A DNA stretch of 64,000 nucleotides from Pomphorhynchus laevis (Eukaryota; Acanthocephala; Palaeacanthocephala; Echinorhynchida; Pomphorhynchidae), in contig WNNJ02001076.1 of the NCBI GenBank assembly GCA_012934845.2, positions 1 to 64,000 of the forward strand, read 5' to 3'. This document shows, piece by piece, positions 1 through 9,339 of the stretch. A program made the position numbers and the translations under genes. Under the pieces are notes generated by a model. It was not told the DNA's origin. It did not search any database and saw only the letters and a list, made by a program, of their open reading frames with translations. Positions within the stretch are counted from its first letter, which is position 1, and every line of letters starts with the position of its first letter.

Positions 1-129
1 TTAACAGATACTAATCATGGGTTAAATTCAGAACACATTTACAAATGGGATGTCGATATTACATAATTCCACCTTAAACAATTACTTTGTTTTATTAATT
101 GTTAACTTTATTGTGCTCTCACTCTAGAT

Positions 130-154
130 TGACAAAGCTCCAAAGAGCGAAACG
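130..154 (+). other. Degenerate hammerhead-like motif
   Basis: A 4-bp stem (GCTC/GAGC, loop CAAA) sits between TTGACAA, a decayed form of CTGANGA, and GAAACG. An AATAAA follows downstream. The same layout appears near 415-444 and on the minus strand near 14264-14306. Hammerhead cores are known in the terminal repeats of Penelope-like elements. This copy has lost core bases, so activity is not expected. Confidence 0.3.
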
Positions 155-208
155 TTTTCAATAAAATTTTGAATCTATTTTGCTTGTGCTGGTGTAAATC
201 GTAAGATA

Positions 209-210
<2 letters not shown>

Positions 211-297
<87 letters not shown>
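211..297. repeat. (TA)n microsatellite
   Basis: About 43 uninterrupted TA dinucleotides. It directly abuts the left arm of the inverted repeat at 297-499. The apparent Ile-Tyr reading frames over it are artefacts of the repeat. Confidence 0.97.
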
Positions 298-302
<5 letters not shown>

Positions 303-499
303 GAAAGTGTTAAACCAGAATTCAAAGCAAGAAAAAAAGTTTTTTGCAAACGTTTCGGTCCCTTACTGGACCTTCCTCAGTGCTGTTGTACAATTTCGAA
401 ATTGTACAACAGCACTGAGGAAGGTCCAGTAAGGGACCGAAACGTTTGCAAAAAAACTGTTTTTCTTGCTTTGAATTCTGGTTTAACACTTTCATTGAA
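297..499. repeat. Near-perfect ~101-bp inverted repeat with two opposed hammerhead-like cores
   Basis: The left arm (297-397) and right arm (398-499) are reverse complements with almost no spacer; the centre is TTTCGAAA. Only a short A-run indel and a base or two differ. Each arm carries CTGAGGA, a 5-bp stem (GGTCC/GGACC) and GAAACG, so the unit reads the same on both strands. It lies between two (TA)n tracts. It looks like a head-to-head duplicate of a PLE terminal segment, although no PLE coding sequence is joined to it here. Confidence 0.85.
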
Positions 500-554
500 A
501 ATATTTGGTGAGTCTTCGAATGACCCCAGAGCGCGGTTCAACCACAATTTACAA

Positions 555-556
<2 letters not shown>

Positions 557-603
<47 letters not shown>
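557..603. repeat. (TA)n microsatellite
   Basis: About 23 TA units, 57 bases to the right of the inverted repeat. Sequence 604-880 beyond it is AT-rich with no gene or repeat that I can support. Confidence 0.95.
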
Positions 604-605
<2 letters not shown>

Positions 606-879
606 TGTTTGAATCGATCATATTCTTTAGCCTGCAAACTTAAGTCTATATATTTTATATGTTAAATGTTTTAATATATATGTTAAAACATTTAAAGAAT
701 AAATAATGTTCTAAATTCAAACCACTTTTAAAGAATCGGATGATCATGCTATTCCAACATTCATGTTATAAATTTTATCTTTATTGATTCCATACGCTTG
801 GTCCGTCATTATTTGTCCGATCACTCTTTGTTCCATTTTGCGTCTTTTTGACGTATCATTAATATTTTTCATATTAATA

Positions 880-1900
880 TATAAAACTTCTCAACTTAAT
901 AAAATTAATATATAATTTTCTCAACTTATATATCGTATCACGAAAAATGTCTGTATTGCAATTATGAAAATTAACACTGTGATCTACTACTGCATCACGT
1001 TGCCATAAATTTGCTTTGATGTCGCTCCAAAGGTTGTTTAAACGTCTATTGAATGTTAACCCTGACTCGCCGATGTATTGAGCTGGACATTTTGAGCATT
1101 GTGCGCAGTAGATGCAACCGACTGACGAACAATCTGTGTTTTCTAGAACTTATTTTAGTTATGTCTGTGAACTTTGAAAATGGATTGCTATCTCTATGTT
1201 CGCACAGCATTTTGTTCTGGGACGACCACATGGTCTACATCCATTAGTTCCTAGCCTTTCAAATGATCTCTTTCTTGATAAAATATTGCTTAATGTGTTT
1301 CATGATCACATTGATTGGCCGAATAGGAATGTGATACTTATTACTAGCTTCACGCACGCAAGCACTCAATTCTCTCTGGAGATAATTTAAACCAGGATGA
1401 TACGTCATGAATATCTTGTTGCGAGGCTTATCAGTGATAGATTGTGGTTTATTATATAATAAAATATTCTTGGATTTTTCTAATGCAGAATTAATAAAAC
1501 GTCTTTTGCAACCACGTTTTAATAGATCCACTGTCATATTCCGTAAGCACACATTTACCATTTGATTTGTGCAACATATACGACGGATTCGTAAACTCTC
1601 GTTTAATATCAGGTTTCGTTTCATAAATTTAGGGTGGTTGCTCTTTAGATGTAAATACATCTTTTTATTGGATTCTTCACAGTACAGTGTTGTTTGTACT
1701 AAGCTATTTTCACCGCGGTAGCATTTGGCATCCAAAAAGTTGATCTCATTTGTGTCGTTTATTGATGTTAGTTTTAGTTGTCCAAACTCATTGAAAGCAC
1801 TGATGAACATATTCAGGGACTCTTTACCGTGTCTCCAGATAAAATATATCGTCGATATACCGTAAATACAATTCAGGTTTTAACACTTGAATTTGCATAA
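880..1900 (-). pseudogene. Penelope-like element PLE-2, 5'-truncated: RT tail and GIY-YIG endonuclease
   Basis: Read on the minus strand, 1858-1835 encodes RYIDDIFYL, the RT catalytic YxDD box of PLEs. A 183-codon stretch follows (1810-1259) with the post-RT linker, including FLDAKCYRGEN and MYLHLKSNHPKFMKR. From 1240 to 880 come GCRPCGRPRTKCC and then CIYCAQCSKCPAQYIGES with an Arg-rich continuation, which matches the zinc-binding and GIY-YIG nuclease region of PLEs. At least two frame breaks separate these parts. Everything upstream of the YxDD box is missing, and the copy stops next to the inverted repeat at 1917. It is dead. Confidence 0.8.
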
Positions 1901-1916
1901 ATTTACGTTCATAGAA

Positions 1917-2158
1917 TTAAATCAGCTAACTGAGTCTACGTATTTAATATAATTATAAAATAAACAAAACATAATAATGCTAAATCAAAATTTAATAATT
2001 AAATAATAAAATTAATAATTGTTTTTAGATTTTCTATAATTTAAATCAAGTTAAAAAATGAAATTTAAAATAAACGTCATTTTTATGAATTGACTAATAA
2101 ATAACAGACGTTGTATCAGAATAAGAATTAGAGGTCATCAGGAGGAACTGCTATGCTA
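1917..2158. repeat. Left arm of a ~240-bp inverted terminal repeat (PLE-1)
   Basis: This segment is the reverse complement of 4702-4945, including an AGCATAGCAGTTCCTCCTGA segment at the inner end and CAGCTAACTGAG at the outer end. Length differences are mainly an A/T-run expansion in the right arm and a small deletion near its outer end. The two arms enclose the PLE-1 coding region. Penelope-like elements are known to carry long terminal repeats in direct or inverted orientation. A short piece of the same outer end recurs at 22873-22927. Confidence 0.85.
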
Positions 2159-2391
2159 TCAGGTTTCGGCCCTAACTCCTCTACCCAACATAGCAGCGGG
2201 GCCAAATACATGCTAATGATGTATTTCCTCTGAAATAACTATCTAGTATCTTATTCTAATACAAAGTATATTATTTATTATCCATTTATAAAAATTTGCC
2301 ACTTAAGAGTTTAAATTTATTCTTTATATTATTGTATTGATTTATATATTTTACTATTTTCTGCTTGATGTTATTTTTATAGTAATCTAGT

Positions 2392-2610
2392 TTAAAATGT
2401 ATCTATTAAATTATTTAAATGATTTTGAAGAAAGCCAATATCATTACATATTGTTGCAATTCTTAAAATTTCATTATTTAATGTATTATATTTTATATTA
2501 TACGGCACGCATGAATGCTCATGCAAAAATATGTTTCTTGTAAATTTAAATATGTCATCTTTACGATATAAATTAACAGTAGTTTTAGTTAATGTTAATT
2601 TAATGTTCAT
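2392..2610 (-). pseudogene. PLE-1 post-RT linker
   Basis: The 72-codon frame contains LTKTTVNLYRKDDIF and ends in LNNEILRIATICND, the segment that follows the RT palm in Penelope-like proteins; the preceding bases extend it with VYLD. No endonuclease follows before the inverted repeat at 2158. The frame is separated from the RT frame upstream by an AT-rich insertion, so PLE-1 cannot make one continuous protein. Confidence 0.65.
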
Positions 2611-2704
2611 ATCTAGATATACACCTTCTTTATCATTAATATTGGTTTTGTTAAGAATAAGGCTTTATGGATAGATGTGCTCACTAATTGAATAAAAAAT
2701 ATTA

Positions 2705-2815
2705 GAATTAAACACACATCGAAATATATATTTCGATGTGTATTTATATATAATATATAATATATTATATATAAATTATATATATAAATAAATATATATA
2801 TATATACATCGAAAC
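2705..2815. repeat. AT-rich foldback insertion in the PLE-1 RT
   Basis: Sequence 2711-2738 is a perfect 28-bp palindrome (ACACATCGAAATAT and its reverse complement), followed by about 70 bp of TA-rich DNA. It lies where the RT catalytic YxDD box is expected, between the motif-B frame and the linker frame. The box is not visible, so this insertion probably replaced it. Confidence 0.6.
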
Positions 2816-3030
2816 ATATATTTCATATATTTATATTGTTTAGATTTAGTTTTTACACAGTTATGAACAAATTCATATTCTATAAAGCTTAAAAACAAGT
2901 CAGCTATAATTGGGCTACTATTACCACCCATTGGAACATCTTTTACTTGTCTAAATATAGATGTCCCTACTTTTAAATAATTTTGATTTATCAAAATATT
3001 TAAGGATTCTATTAATTCAATTTTATCCAT
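2776..3030 (-). pseudogene. PLE-1 reverse transcriptase, motif-B block
   Basis: The frame carries VPMGGNSSPIIADLFLSFIE, the PLE form of the RT G-x-P-M-G box, followed by EYEF. Its last codons run into the TA-rich insertion and are meaningless. It continues the RT block at 3053-3694 after a frame break. Family assignment is firm; function is lost. Confidence 0.75.
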
Positions 3031-3052
3031 ATATTTATATTTATTTGATGGT

Positions 3053-3694
3053 TTAATTTTGTGTTAGATAGGCGTTATAATTATTATAACATATATATGT
3101 ATATCTTTTTCCGAATATAAGATTAATTAATTTTACTAACGCTTCTTTAATATCTACTAAATCTAGATTTGTATAAAGCGTACTAAAATCGTATGTATTT
3201 ATATTTTGAAAATTTATTCCTTTTGTCTGTTCTAAAAATTCTTTTGTAGAATTAATACTGAAATAGTGTTTTATACCAGTATTAATTTCGATTACCTTGC
3301 AATATTTTTTAAAATGTGCTTTAATTACTTTAAGTATTTTATTCATATAGACAGAAAGTGGTTTTAATGTACATTTAAACGCACTACATATGAACCTAGG
3401 TTTTATTGGATTTTTATGTAATTTTGGATTCCAATATAATATAGGTATAGTTTTATTATCTAATTCAACCTTTATACCCTTTTTATCCATTATAGAACAG
3501 TGACTTGTAATAATTGTTTCTAAACTCAACTCACTACGTTCATATGTTGGATTTACATTTAAATCATTAGAATTAACCTCTTTCACTAGTATATCATAAT
3601 AAAGCTTTTTGCATATGAAGACAAAGTTATCACTAGCTTTATCAATAGTTGTTATTATATAGTTATCCTTTAATTTAGTAAGTTCTTTATACAT
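3053..3694 (-). pseudogene. PLE-1 reverse transcriptase, N-terminal blocks
   Basis: The 213-codon frame has three RT landmarks in order: ITTIDKASDNFVFICKK, then YWNPKLHKNPIKPRFICSA, then TYDFSTLYTNL with the first catalytic Asp. These are PLE-type RT motifs 1 to 3. The product is very rich in Asn, Ile and Lys, as AT-rich DNA predicts. It follows the N-terminal frame at 3708-4613 by 13 bases in a different frame. Confidence 0.8.
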
Positions 3695-3707
3695 ATCTTT
3701 ATTAATT

Positions 3708-4613
3708 TTATCTTTTCCTTTTATAATTGTTTGTTATTTTCATTTTATTTTTAATTTTATCAAATATATAATCTTTCCAAATTTTTATCTTAGATATATT
3801 CGAGCTTTCACTATTAATCAGCTTACTAAAGTAATCATTTAAGTTATTATATAACGAATTGTAAATTTTATTTTTGTCGTTGTTATTATTTAATCTATAT
3901 TTATACCCTTTTGATAGCAGCTTTCTTAATTCACAATTTTCAATTAATTCTAGATTATGGGTACATATATGTTCATTTATTTTATCAAAACTAAGACTTT
4001 TACAATTGCATTCTGGTTCCATTATGTTTCTGATATTATCGTTACATATTGATTTTAATTCTTTATTATAATTACAAATTTTTCGTCCTAATGGTGGTAG
4101 GAGTTTATACCTTATTTTAGGAATATATTTACTTAAATCTGACCCTATTATTTCTTTACTTTTAGAATTATTTAAAAGTCCGGCTATATTTATGTTATCT
4201 ATACATTTATTAATGAAGTTTATGGTTAATGTATATTTTCTATTGTTATTATTAACATTTATTGTACGATTATAGTATTTTGTATTACAATAACTGTCTA
4301 TTATACAACTTAGCCTATCATAGTCGTTAATTAATTTTTGATTTATTGAACATATGATATCTTTAGAAAAACTTCTTATATTTACATAAAGATCTTTTAG
4401 CTTATTATCACTTAAAAGTTGTTTTAATATTTCTAATCGTTCATTTATATACATATCTTTTTTAATATTTTTAACTCTATTTTTCCTATTCCTTTTATCA
4501 CCATGACTTCTTGGTTTGCGTTTAACCGGATTATTATAATATAGTTGTTTATTATGTATTATACTACTTCTGCCAATTCCTTGTACCACGTCATTCAATC
4601 CTAATGGGTACAT
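3708..4613 (-). CDS. PLE-1 N-terminal region (301 codons, probably defunct)
   Basis: This long open frame lies directly upstream of the PLE-1 RT blocks on the same strand and has the same Asn- and Lys-rich composition. It starts with MYPLGLNDVVQGIG and contains a basic patch (KRKPRSHGDKRNRKNR), then a Cys-containing segment MEPECNCKSLSFDKINEHIC. Position and composition make it the N-terminal part of the same Penelope-like protein. I recognise no named domain in it. The ATG is 89 bases inside the right inverted-repeat arm, so any transcript would begin in that repeat. Confidence 0.6.
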   Translation of the reverse strand: MYPLGLNDVVQGIGRSSIIHNKQLYYNNPVKRKPRSHGDKRNRKNRVKNIKKDMYINERLEILKQLLSDNKLKDLYVNIRSFSKDIICSINQKLINDYDRLSCIIDSYCNTKYYNRTINVNNNNRKYTLTINFINKCIDNINIAGLLNNSKSKEIIGSDLSKYIPKIRYKLLPPLGRKICNYNKELKSICNDNIRNIMEPECNCKSLSFDKINEHICTHNLELIENCELRKLLSKGYKYRLNNNNDKNKIYNSLYNNLNDYFSKLINSESSNISKIKIWKDYIFDKIKNKMKITNNYKRKR

Positions 4614-4701
4614 GGAATTAAGCGTTTTAATCCAAAAATCTTTTTCTAATAGTTTTTGATTTAATATTGTCTTATTTTCTTAATATGTTCTAAAATAAAT
4701 A

Positions 4702-4945
4702 TAGCATAGCAGTTCCTCCTGATGACCTCTAATTCTTATTCTGATACAACGTCTGTTATTTATTAGTCAATTCATAAAAATGACGTTTATTTTAAATTTT
4801 ATTTTTTATTTTTTATTTTTATTTTTATTTTTTAACTTGATTTAAATTATAGAAAATTAAAAACAATTATTAATTTTATTATTTAATTATTAAATTTTGA
4901 TTTAGCATTATATGTTTTGTAACAATCTAACTCAGTTAGCTATTA
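4702..4945. repeat. Right arm of the ~240-bp inverted terminal repeat (PLE-1)
   Basis: Reverse complement of 1917-2158, with an expanded TTTTTATTTTT tract near 4798-4832. Its outer edge falls on the stop codon of the GIY-YIG frame at 4936-5298. Either the repeat-bounded unit landed there, or the endonuclease belongs to an upstream tandem copy. Confidence 0.85.
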
Positions 4946-5298
4946 AATAATTTACAGTTTTTAATATCATGTCCTATTAATCTCATATGTTTATGAAATA
5001 TAGTTTGACTATTATGCTGTATATTATATATGTGTTGCCTAAACCTAGTTTTTAACATTTGATATGTTTTTCCTATATATTGCAATCCACATGTACATTG
5101 TATAAGATACACTACACCTGCGGTATTGCAGTTACAATTATTATTAATATTTAATGAAAAACATTTGTTTGTCGTATTACTTACGATACAATTATTATTT
5201 ATAACATCACAAACTATACAATTTTTTCTGTTACATTTAAAAGATCTAAAATTGAAATCATTAGTACTTACGTATTTTTCCAATATGGTTGAGTACAT
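4936..5298 (-). CDS. GIY-YIG endonuclease domain of a Penelope-like element
   Basis: The 120-codon frame has a Cys cluster (CNRKNCIVCDVI, then NCNCNTAG) followed by VVYLIQCTCGLQYIGKT and LKTRFRQH, the GIY-YIG nuclease core with its Arg helix. This nuclease nicks DNA for PLE integration. It lies upstream of the PLE-1 RT on the same strand. That order suits either an N-terminal endonuclease, as described for Naiad-type PLEs, or the tail of a preceding tandem copy. Composition matches PLE-1. Confidence 0.75.
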   Translation of the reverse strand: MYSTILEKYVSTNDFNFRSFKCNRKNCIVCDVINNNCIVSNTTNKCFSLNINNNCNCNTAGVVYLIQCTCGLQYIGKTYQMLKTRFRQHIYNIQHNSQTIFHKHMRLIGHDIKNCKLFNS

Positions 5299-5540
5299 GT
5301 AACTTTTAAGTCATAATTTTTAACGTTGCTTTTTCGGTGTCGCCACCTAGTTTAGTTGACTCAGACTAAACTTACAACGGGCCATCCAGCAGCATCTGAC
5401 AGGGGGCTGCCCTGCTTAAGGCGGTTGCAGGCTGGAACAAGATCTATAAAGATCTACCACCTTCACTCCATGCGCTACGCGACCTAGCTATTGGCCATTA
5501 CCTGGTCTCTTAAACGTGATCACGTGAAGCAGTTTACATT
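5299..5540. other. GC-richer spacer between PLEs
   Basis: About 240 bases, clearly richer in G and C than its neighbours. It includes a perfect palindrome ACGTGATCACGT near 5516 and an imperfect one around GTTGACTCAGAC. I see no coding frame or tRNA-like box that I can support. It may be a SINE or a fragment of another element. Confidence 0.4.
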
Positions 5541-6796
5541 TTAAAGTGTAAACACCTTGGGATGCAAAATTCTCCCTTTTTTAAGAATTAATAATTCATC
5601 AAACTTGTTTGAAAATAAGAAAAAATAATAGTAAAGTCGTAACCAATAATACATAGTTTCAGTATTTCTGGCGCAACAATATTTCAGTATTATCGTCATT
5701 GTCGGCGCAACTAGTGTGCCCATTGCAAAATTGACTTGTTTATAAAGAGTACAATCAAACTCAAATATGTTACTTTGTAATATCGTATTTAAGGACTTGA
5801 CGACAAAATTCGTTTTCATGTAATCCCATCCTGCCTCTTGCATTACATAGTGTACGCTATTGATGCCTTCAACAATGGGAATATTACTGTAGAGCCCTTC
5901 AACATCCATGGTGCATAAAATATCGTTTTCATTAAGCGACATCTTTGTAACTTTACCGACGAAATCATAAGTGTTTCGTACGTAGCTTTATACTCTACAT
6001 AGAAGCGGTTTCAATAACTTGTCGATATAGCGGGATAAATGTTCCGTAGCAGTGCCTATGTTATTAACTATCGGTCTGCCTTTACATTTTATATCTGATT
6101 TATGTGTTTTAGGGAGCATGTAAAATTTTCCTGGTCGTGGATTTGTATAGCAAATTTGTAACGATTCTTCTAATGTTAAAAATCTTTTCATAACAAATTC
6201 ATCAAGTAGATCATTAACTTGCTGTATAGATTCGATAAAATCGTCTTTAGAAGCTACTTTATATGTTTGTGTTTGAAGCTGTCGTAGGGCTTCTTCATTA
6301 TAGTCACTTTTCTTCCACAACACAGCTTCCGAGCCTTTGTCTGCTTTAGATATCACAATATCACTACGGTTGCGTAGACTTGTTATTGCATCTCATTCGT
6401 CTTTTGATAAATTGCATACATTACGATAGTTTGGTGGTCGGGCTACATATTTATCAAATATTAAGGATTTAAATTCGTTATGGATATTTAATTCCACTTG
6501 GTTATTACTTATGTTATTACATAATTTAGTAGGTACGTTTTTAATTGTGTAATTAAGTCATATCTACTATATTCTCTTGGCGTGATATTAAAGTTAAGGC
6601 CTAAATTTAAAACAACTACTTCAGATTCCGATATATCAACATCTGCTAAATTGATAAACGCCTTTTTCGCATACTCATTAGCTGTACTCAAATTGCTACA
6701 TGAATTATTGGATTGGGATTGTTTCCGGTGGAATGATCTACGTGTACAGGGTTCGTAATAATTAAGTTCCTCAGCGCTTACTGGTCGCCCCAGCAT
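5541..6796 (-). pseudogene. Penelope-like element PLE-3 (N-terminus and RT, broken)
   Basis: Three minus-strand frames lie in order. 6796-6509 is N-terminal, with VVVLNLGLNFNITPREYSRY. 6356-5988 has MISKADKGSEAVLWKKSDY and PGKFYMLPKTHKS. 5942-5541 has ILCTMDVEGLYSNIP, with the first catalytic Asp, and MGTLVAPT, the motif-B box. These are PLE RT motifs. No YxDD box or GIY-YIG domain is present, so the 3' part is missing. The N-terminal box closely matches PLE-4 (LGLKFNSMSREFGRW), so the two belong to one clade, distinct from PLE-1. Confidence 0.8.
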
Positions 6797-7019
6797 CTAA
6801 GAAAGTATCTAGAGAACTACAGTCCAGACTATTGAAATTTTATACATATGCATATCGAATGGATCCATAAAAGTGTGACTATGATACAGATGCGTACAAA
6901 TACATGCTTGATCAAAAGCTACATAAACTTTTTTTGATGCTAGGGCGACAAGTAAGCGCGCTGAGGAACTTAATCATTACGAATCCTGTGCACGTAGAAC
7001 CTTCCACCAGAAACAAATT
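6713..7019. repeat. Inverted duplication of the PLE-3 N-terminal coding segment
   Basis: 6713-6797 and 6938-7019 are reverse complements at most positions; GAGGAACTTAAT, for example, is seen in both after turning one over. The spacer is 140 bases. The plus-strand arm encodes the same peptide start (MLGRQVSA) as the PLE-3 minus frame (MLGRPVSA), with a longer N-terminal lead (YMLDQKLHKLF). The two arms differ at several bases, so this is not recent. Confidence 0.75.
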
Positions 7020-7209
7020 GTGCTGATCGTATCGTAATAATAATCAGCCTTTTATATAGTTAAAAGATATACGTTTTATGTATTAACTTAATGTATTAGT
7101 CTTTATAATTTGATAATTATATCCAAAAATTTTTAAATGTTGCTACAAAAACAATTATTTACAAACAATTATAATTTTGGAAAAGTTTCCAACCAAATAA
7201 TTGTCTCAG

Positions 7210-7671
7210 ACTCGATAATCAGCCTCGATAATCAGCCTCGATAATCAGCCTCGATAATCAGCCTCGATAATCAGCCTCGATAATCAGCCTCGATAATCAG
7301 CCTCGATAATCAGCCTCGATAATCAGCCTCGATAATCAGCCTCGATAATCAGCCTCGATAATCAGCCTCGATAATCAGCCTCGATAATCAGCCTCGATAA
7401 TCAGCCTCGATAATCAGCCTCGATAATCAGCCTCGATAATCAGCCTCGATAATCAGCCTCGATAATCAGCCTCGATAATCAGCCTCGATAATCAGCCTCG
7501 ATAATCAGCCTCGATAATCAGCCTCGATAATCAGCCTCGATAATCAGCCTCGATAATCAGCATCGATAATCAGCATCGATAATCAGCATCGATAATCAGC
7601 CTTGATAATCAGCCTCGATAATCAGCCTCGATAATCAGCATCGATAATCAGCATCGATAATTAGTCTAGAT
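7210..7671. repeat. 13-bp minisatellite, about 35 copies
   Basis: The unit is CTCGATAATCAGC in head-to-tail copies. The first ~27 units are identical. Variants with CATCGATAATCAG and single-base changes are confined to the right end (about 7560-7671). This suggests recent homogenising expansion from the left with older units stranded at the edge. It ends 360 bases from the 3' end of the EI24-like gene. Confidence 0.97.
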
Positions 7672-8030
7672 AATCAGTTTTAATATTTTTTAAGTTATTA
7701 TTCTTTTATTAACTTTTTTTGAAAAAAAGAGAAAAAGAGTTTTGAGAAACTTAAAAAATTATTAATGTAATTAATTGGTATTCTTAAAATGTTTAAAAAA
7801 TGGCATTATCAATGTTCTTGCAATTTAATTTAGAGCAGAAGATATTTGAAAATTGTTCATTATATTTCAAAATCAAAAAATCATTACAGGCTTCACATTA
7901 ACTAAAAACCACGAAACGTGTAAAAGTACAAACATTTTAAGCCAACATTAGCAGAAATCATGATCCACAAACAAATTATCGATTTTGTCGATCTGAGATT
8001 ATTTCTAAATCGTATTCATAATTTGGTATC
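7672..8030. other. AT-rich spacer, 3' flank of the EI24-like gene
   Basis: No coding frame, repeat or RNA gene is supported here. The minus strand of this stretch would hold the 3' untranslated region of the gene at 8031-9008. Confidence 0.5.
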
Positions 8031-9008
8031 TTAATCTTCCTTTAAGCTTGGTTCGTATTTTTGCACAAACCATGCATTTAGTAAGTTATATAAATCAATG
8101 ATTCTATTAGCCAAATATTTTGCTGGATAAAATATTGAGAGACTAAAGGGTGATTGGTACTTGGGGTACATATTTTGAAGTTCTATTCTAGTTGCAACCA
8201 TAATCAATATCGGGTAAATAATCACATACATAGCAGTGCCTGTCAGAAAGCTTATTTCCGACGCTTTACCTACAACCACGACGAATAAAATTGCGAACCC
8301 AGCAAAGTAAGACCAATATCGAGCAACCTTATCACAGCGATTATCGAAATCATTTTCGATGAGAACCCATGAAAAATCAAATGCATAAAATGCATATACC
8401 AGTGCTAATAATACATTAGCTAACAGCCTACAAATTAGAAAATCAGCTGCTATTATTTTAAAAAGCGTAACGACTGCAAAGGTTGAACATAGTGTAAACA
8501 ATTGCTTGAACTTGTCCGACATTGAGAAGTATGTAGATGCCTTGCCAGCAGCTTGTTGACGTTCACCTTCTACAACGACAACATTTTGCCATGTCCGTTT
8601 AAACATTAGAGACGCTATCTTCTCACCGTATATTCGACTAAGAATGAACGCAGGGGAGCACCAGCAAACTGCATAACCTAAGCTGATAACAAGTTGGTAT
8701 TGGTCGATTAAGTTGTGATGACCGATAATGAATTCGTGCGCTTTCATATTTAGAGGAATCAGTAAATTGTCAAACATCAATGCAACAAGCGCGAATAGAA
8801 GAGACTGACATAGGAGTCCGATCCATATTGATTTTGATTGTGCCTCGTTCGATCCGCTATCTTTGTTCCATCCGTTCTTTAGCATCTTAAGTTCAAAACC
8901 AATGACTATAGCAAATCCTATTAAAAAATGCCTCAATCCCACTAGAAAGCTTGTTATGATGTCATACATCATTTGGAAATAGATGTGTTTGGATGTATCT
9001 TTTTGCAT
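8031..9008 (-). CDS. EI24: EI24/EPG-4-like ER membrane protein
   Basis: The 325-residue protein has about six hydrophobic segments (roughly 61-85, 105-125, 168-188, 190-210, 232-249, 253-273), no signal peptide and a charged C-terminus. Human EI24 is 340 residues with the same layout. Shared landmarks are LLFALVALMFDNLLIPL, the ILSRIYGEKIASLMF helix (human VLSKVVNAIW...IADLAF), YAFYAFDFSW (human YSLYCFEYRW), YWSYFAGF (human NWPYYFGFG) and YPILIMVA (human FPLFIISA). EI24 is an ER protein needed for autophagy in mammals and worms (EPG-4). The sequence is diverged and has no intron, unusual for a conserved animal gene, so it could be a retrocopy. Met13 or Met14 are alternative starts. The frame is intact, so constraint is likely. 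Homology is inferred by eye. Confidence 0.72.
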   Translation of the reverse strand: MQKDTSKHIYFQMMYDIITSFLVGLRHFLIGFAIVIGFELKMLKNGWNKDSGSNEAQSKSIWIGLLCQSLLFALVALMFDNLLIPLNMKAHEFIIGHHNLIDQYQLVISLGYAVCWCSPAFILSRIYGEKIASLMFKRTWQNVVVVEGERQQAAGKASTYFSMSDKFKQLFTLCSTFAVVTLFKIIAADFLICRLLANVLLALVYAFYAFDFSWVLIENDFDNRCDKVARYWSYFAGFAILFVVVVGKASEISFLTGTAMYVIIYPILIMVATRIELQNMYPKYQSPFSLSIFYPAKYLANRIIDLYNLLNAWFVQKYEPSLKED

Positions 9009-9245
9009 TTGTTTTATATTTTCAATGCCTTTTTAATATTGACATCTAAAAATGATAAAATGTGATTTGAATAAATCATTTATTAATAGATCAATTATAA
9101 TAGATCAATCGAAATAATAGATTGTGATCGTAATATTAATAATCGTAATAATAATTGTTAATAATATATTAAGAATTGTTAAACTGTTTTAATATTCAAT
9201 CAAAAATGCCACTTGGAAAATAATCAATTTAGTAAATTAATCATT
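9009..9245. other. AT-rich 5' flank of the EI24-like gene
   Basis: Contains simple AATAAT and GATCAAT repeats. A promoter would lie here, but no TATA box or initiator can be singled out from the background. Confidence 0.35.
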
Positions 9246-9339
9246 TAAGAAATATTATTACAAGGCTTTATTATTACACAGTAATGCTTAGGAAATATTA
9301 TTACTACACAAGGCTTTATTATTATACAATAATGCTTAG
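9246..9339. repeat. ~49-bp tandem repeat, left part
   Basis: About two units beginning AGGAAATATTATTACTACAC and ending CACAATAATGCTT. The array resumes at 9709-9790 after a LINE fragment. Confidence 0.85.

Noticed and set aside
158-637. Reading frames made of Ile-Tyr repeats
   Set aside because: They are translations of the (TA)n tracts.
2121-2240. Possible hammerhead in the PLE-1 inverted repeat (CTGATGA and GAAAC on the minus strand)
   Set aside because: The two boxes cannot be joined by a convincing stem II, and the right arm lacks the GAAAC part.
5299-5540. tRNA or 5S-like gene in the GC-rich spacer
   Set aside because: No cloverleaf or convincing A/B boxes could be found.
7210-7671. 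Regular short repeats resembling a CRISPR array
   Set aside because: Units are 13 bp, head-to-tail and without spacers; this is a minisatellite.
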